Positions 5,800 to 8,536 of a DNA stretch of 8,536 nucleotides are shown here, one piece after another. The stretch is from a bacterium (GTDB taxonomy: Bacteria; JAMCPX01). Within the stretch, counting starts at the first letter, position 1; every line of letters begins with the position of its first letter. Under the pieces are notes generated by a model that saw only the letters and a program-made list of their open reading frames with translations, was not told the DNA's origin and did no database searches. The DNA lies in NCBI GenBank assembly GCA_021815065.1, contig JAKAHI010000041.1, positions 1 through 8,536 on the forward strand. The letters run 5' to 3'. A program made the position numbers and the translations under genes.

Positions 5800-8160
5800 C
5801 TATTGTTTAGGAATTATTTTATTTTTGTTACTCTTGATTGTTTCTTTTAACTGTCTGACGCGTGCAGCGATGAAGGTGACGGACAACAAGACAAATGATA
5901 CAAGCAGGAATACGAGCGCATCATTGCCGTTGTCGAACGGCACGGTACCGCATCCGCCCGATACGTTCGTCGTAACGGTATAGGTTATCGCCTCGGTAGA
6001 CGAGGTATTCCCCGCCGCATCCACCGCCTTTACATACAACGTATGACGGCCTGCAGGGCTGTTCCCGACATCGATGGTGTTTTCACCGGTACCAAGCGTC
6101 GTAAACGAAGCAGGATTGTCCACCGCATACATAAGCCTCGTTTGCGTAACTGCGCTGCTCGCGTTGAAGGTATAATAGGGGTAATCCGCTTTTGACAGGG
6201 TCAATTGCGGGGGTACGGTATCCACGGTAAACAGGACGGAATCTCCGGTAACGGTAGCACCGGTTTGTGCGTCCATAACCCGGAGCTGAAGCGCGTGTTC
6301 GCCATCCATAAGGTTATCGAGCTTTATGGTCGTATCCGTTGTCCATAAGGACCAGCCCTGCCACACAGGGCCGAACACGGATTGATCGGAAATCCTCCAG
6401 GATACCTCTGCATGCGGAGGCAAAGCAGAACTGAGGGTAAACAGCACACCGGAACGCGCATTGATCAAAGGCTGCAGGGTGTTTCCTCCGAGCGACATCG
6501 TCTTCAGAGAGCCTGTCAACTGGTTATTGTAGGCAAGCATACCCACCTGCGGCACCGAGAGCGTGGACAGGTTCAGTAAATTCATAAATCCGGTTATATC
6601 GAGATATACATTGATGTATCCGCCCGATGGTACGATATCCTTTACCAGTACGGTCACACCGCTGAAGGAAAACGCAGAACTCATCGCGGGCAGGGCTGTT
6701 CCGATAAAGCTTGTTGCGAGTCCCAGTCCCATTTGAATCAAGCTGTTCACATTGGATGGATTGGTCAGCTCGGATGCGAGCACCACATCGCTTATCTTCA
6801 TGCTGCCCGGAGTGCTGTCTATGGCTATAACAAGCATAGGGTTGCCGTTTGCATCCAGCTTGTTCTGATCGAGATAGACCTCTCCCTTAATTGAAACATC
6901 GGCACTCAAAACAAAGGCGTCGGCATACTGGGTATTGTAACCGGCACTCGCATCAGGGTAGGTCTGCGCCTCGTCAACGCCCAATTGTCCCTCGATGATG
7001 ATGCCGTTCAGCGTAATCGTATCCCATATATTCTGCGGCGAGCCCAGGGTAATCGTAGGCGCCTGTGTGGGTATGATCTTCAGGATCAGGGCTCCGGTAC
7101 TCGGCAGTTCGGGAATCAGTCCTTTGAGCAGTCCGACAGGCAGCGGCGGAGTGGAGAAACACATCATGCCGCTCTGATAAACAGCATATAATGCCTGGTT
7201 TATGATATCCTGAGAAACACCGAACCCGAGCATAACATCGGACCTTGAGGTATCGATGGTAGGCGCTGCTATAGTTGGTGTAGGCGGTGCGGCGATCGGC
7301 AGCGGCAGGCATGGTGCCGGCGCCCCTGCAGGGCCCACCCCTCCGTCAAGGCTTATGTCCATTGCATTATCGGTGATGTTCAATGCCTGGTAGAACAATG
7401 ACGGCCTGATCTGATATGCAACAGGCGGATAGGTGCCGTGGATGTACAGATTGATATTGATGCTGCTCAGCATCTGGTTTATCTGCGGGATCAACATGGA
7501 GTTGATGGCCGAATTCATGGCAGATGTTATGGTACTGTTGAGCAACGACCAGATGGCATCCCATGCCCATTGCGGTATCGTGATCCCGCAAACCGTCGGT
7601 GGTGACGGCTCTGGTATTGTTTGTAAATTTATGGTTGGCGTCCCCGCCAATTGCAGTTTGAGATAATGGCCGTCTAACACCGGTTCTACATTCACACTGA
7701 CGGACGCATCTGCATTTAAATTAGAGACATTGAACCCGCAGCTCGCACAGATCCAGACGGCCACCGCATGGACGGTTCCGGATATCTGATTGATGTACGC
7801 ATGTATATCATTGACGATCAATGATATGCTTTGTGTTGCCCCGTTCCATGCAAGCTTGAGGTTCGGTTGACTATTGTATTGCCCCGGAATGGTTATCTGA
7901 ATGGTGGCAGAATTGATGCCATAGCTAAAGCCGGAAAACCCTCCGGGACAGCCTGGGTCCGGTATACCTGAAAAGGGAAACGTGGTAGTCAAGCCCGTGA
8001 AGTTCTGGGATACATAGTTCAGCAGGGTTTGATAAACGACTATGTTTGCGGCATTGGGTTCCCAGAGCGGAGGTGCAGGTGTAGCGGCAAACCCCTCTGT
8101 GGAAAACAATAAACCTGTTATTAAAAAAACCCCTGTCGCGAAACAAAATAATTTATTCAT
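5800..8160 (-). CDS. Secreted, C-terminally anchored protein; candidate two-barrel TULIP (BPI-like) lipid-binding protein with Ig-like domains
   Basis: I do not recognise this as a named gene. The 786 residues begin with a Sec signal (core 8-19, cut near GFA at 23-25). Residues about 30-275 are strand-rich and contain a long amphipathic helix (200-233, WDAIWSLLNSTITSAMNSAI at 200-219...). In BPI/LBP/CETP proteins such a helix closes the N-terminal barrel. A Pro/Ala-rich linker (275-302) follows, as between the two BPI barrels. Residues about 305-545 open with DVMLGFGVSQDIINQALYAV (308-327), resembling the start of the BPI C-terminal barrel, and later show SGVTVLVKDIVPSGGYINVY (500-519). The TULIP call is from pattern only. 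Two Ig-like domains follow (about 570-648 and 650-730). The end is SGGCG (734-738), a TM helix (748-766) and a basic tail, a Cys-type CTERM sorting signal. It is the first gene of the envelope operon. ATG 8160 has no clear Shine-Dalgarno but directly precedes the signal peptide. Confidence 0.8.
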   Translation of the reverse strand: MNKLFCFATGVFLITGLLFSTEGFAATPAPPLWEPNAANIVVYQTLLNYVSQNFTGLTTTFPFSGIPDPGCPGGFSGFSYGINSATIQITIPGQYNSQPNLKLAWNGATQSISLIVNDIHAYINQISGTVHAVAVWICASCGFNVSNLNADASVSVNVEPVLDGHYLKLQLAGTPTINLQTIPEPSPPTVCGITIPQWAWDAIWSLLNSTITSAMNSAINSMLIPQINQMLSSININLYIHGTYPPVAYQIRPSLFYQALNITDNAMDISLDGGVGPAGAPAPCLPLPIAAPPTPTIAAPTIDTSRSDVMLGFGVSQDIINQALYAVYQSGMMCFSTPPLPVGLLKGLIPELPSTGALILKIIPTQAPTITLGSPQNIWDTITLNGIIIEGQLGVDEAQTYPDASAGYNTQYADAFVLSADVSIKGEVYLDQNKLDANGNPMLVIAIDSTPGSMKISDVVLASELTNPSNVNSLIQMGLGLATSFIGTALPAMSSAFSFSGVTVLVKDIVPSGGYINVYLDITGFMNLLNLSTLSVPQVGMLAYNNQLTGSLKTMSLGGNTLQPLINARSGVLFTLSSALPPHAEVSWRISDQSVFGPVWQGWSLWTTDTTIKLDNLMDGEHALQLRVMDAQTGATVTGDSVLFTVDTVPPQLTLSKADYPYYTFNASSAVTQTRLMYAVDNPASFTTLGTGENTIDVGNSPAGRHTLYVKAVDAAGNTSSTEAITYTVTTNVSGGCGTVPFDNGNDALVFLLVSFVLLSVTFIAARVRQLKETIKSNKNKIIPKQ

Positions 8161-8167
8161 TATAACA

Positions 8168-8186
8168 GATAATGATTATTTTTAAA
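8168..8186 (-). promoter_or_regulatory. Fur-box-like operator
   Basis: Read on the minus strand, this site matches the classical 19-bp Fur box (GATAATGATAATCATTATC) at 15 of 19 positions. That includes 12 consecutive matches, ATAATCATTATC (8179-8168). It overlaps the -10 candidate and the expected transcription start of the envelope operon, where a repressor would act. The surrounding DNA is AT-rich, so a chance match remains possible. Confidence 0.4.
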
Positions 8187-8208
8187 CACATCGGAACATA
8201 AAAGTCAA
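8179..8208 (-). promoter_or_regulatory. Promoter candidate for the envelope operon
   Basis: On the minus strand TTGACT (8208-8203), the same -35 as at htpX, is followed after 18 nt by TAAAAA (8184-8179), four of six matches to the -10 consensus. Transcription would start near 8172, leaving a leader of only about 12 nt. That agrees with the lack of a Shine-Dalgarno before ATG 8160. Confidence 0.4.
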
Positions 8209-8256
8209 GAGCTCAATTATAACTGTTGAAGAATGCTGCGGTATATGCTCTTTAGC

Positions 8257-8266
8257 AGGAAGAGGG
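8257..8266 (+). promoter_or_regulatory. Ribosome binding site of the rlmL-like gene
   Basis: AGGAAGAGGG ends 8 nt before ATG 8275. The in-frame ATG at 8290 lacks a properly spaced site, so this decides the start in favour of 8275. Confidence 0.7.
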
Positions 8267-8274
8267 TAATACGA

Positions 8275-8536
8275 ATGACCGGAACAGGTATGAAAAAGAA
8301 CAGAATACTGATTACGTGTGCAAAAGGCATAACGCCTTTTTTGAAGGAGGAGCTCACCCAGCTCGGATTTCCCATAATCTCCGAAACCATCGCAGGCATA
8401 GCGACCGAAGGGACCATGGACGACACCCTCAGGCTCAACCTCATGCTCCGCACCGGACACCGGGTGCTTTTCCTGATCAAGCAGTTCCTTGCTCTCGATG
8501 CGGACGATCTGTACCGCTCGCTGTCGGAGATAGCAT
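8275..8536 (+). CDS. rlmL: RlmL-type 23S rRNA (guanine-N2) methyltransferase, N-terminal part (runs off the right edge)
   Basis: Eighty-seven residues are visible. From residue 11 the pattern ILITCAKGITPFLKEELTQL, then a GIATEG strand (41-46), LRLNLMLRTGHRVLFL (52-67) and DADDLYRSLSEI (75-86), follows the N-terminal ferredoxin-like/THUMP region of RlmL/YpsC-family methyltransferases. This region recognises RNA. The catalytic Rossmann domain and any fused RlmK domain lie outside the window. The family methylates N2 of a guanine in 23S rRNA in the cytoplasm, using S-adenosylmethionine. It is transcribed divergently from the envelope operon across a 114-base gap and is probably functionally unrelated to it. 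Another THUMP-containing RNA methyltransferase cannot be excluded from this fragment. Confidence 0.8.
   Translation, partial: MTGTGMKKNRILITCAKGITPFLKEELTQLGFPIISETIAGIATEGTMDDTLRLNLMLRTGHRVLFLIKQFLALDADDLYRSLSEIA

Noticed and set aside
8216..8221. Perfect TATAAT on the minus strand upstream of the envelope operon
   Set aside because: No recognisable -35 hexamer lies 16-18 nt upstream and there is no TG extension, so the TTGACT/TAAAAA pair nearer the gene is preferred.
8217..8480. Minus-strand open frames (8182-8460 and 8217-8480) opposite the start of rlmL
   Set aside because: The plus strand here has a good Shine-Dalgarno and a clear RlmL-type N-terminus; the minus frames show no domain pattern.

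Overview
The window reads as chromosomal DNA of a Gram-negative (diderm) bacterium. The evidence is an OmpA-type peptidoglycan-binding outer-membrane protein, two lipobox lipoproteins, an HtpX inner-membrane protease and an RlmL-type rRNA methyltransferase. Base composition looks balanced, with AT-rich intergenic DNA. I would guess a deltaproteobacterial-type or Nitrospirota-type lineage, but the sequence does not settle the taxonomy. I see no tRNA, rRNA, CRISPR array, transposase or integrase.

Layout. Bases 1-622 (minus) hold the N-terminal third or so of a ClpA/ClpC-type AAA+ unfoldase that runs off the left edge. Bases 634-1482 (minus) hold htpX, 11 nt upstream of clp, and the pair forms a protein quality-control operon. 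A 242-base AT-rich gap (1483-1724) holds a good sigma70-like promoter for htpX, an inverted repeat around it, and a weak terminator candidate for the next operon. Bases 1725-8160 (minus) hold four tightly packed envelope genes. In transcription order these are a 786-residue secreted protein with a C-terminal membrane anchor, an OmpA-family barrel protein, a lipoprotein with seven propeller repeats, and a lipoprotein with a five-bladed-type propeller. The junctions are 13 nt, a 4-nt overlap and 4 nt. A divergent 114-base gap (8161-8274) holds a promoter candidate overlapping a Fur-box-like sequence. From 8275 (plus) an rlmL-like gene begins and runs off the right edge. No gene-free stretch exceeds 300 bases.

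How the genes may work together. The four-gene cluster is the unusual part. My reading, which is inference, is that the 786-residue protein carries two tandem TULIP (BPI/LBP-like) lipid-binding barrels joined by a proline-rich linker, then two Ig-like domains and a Cys-containing SGGC C-terminal sorting signal. Its partners would be a peptidoglycan-tethered outer-membrane barrel and two propeller lipoproteins. Together they could form an envelope assembly for handling a lipid or other hydrophobic ligand, possibly under iron control. No function is shown directly by the sequence. HtpX and Clp are a separate stress/proteostasis unit with their own promoter.
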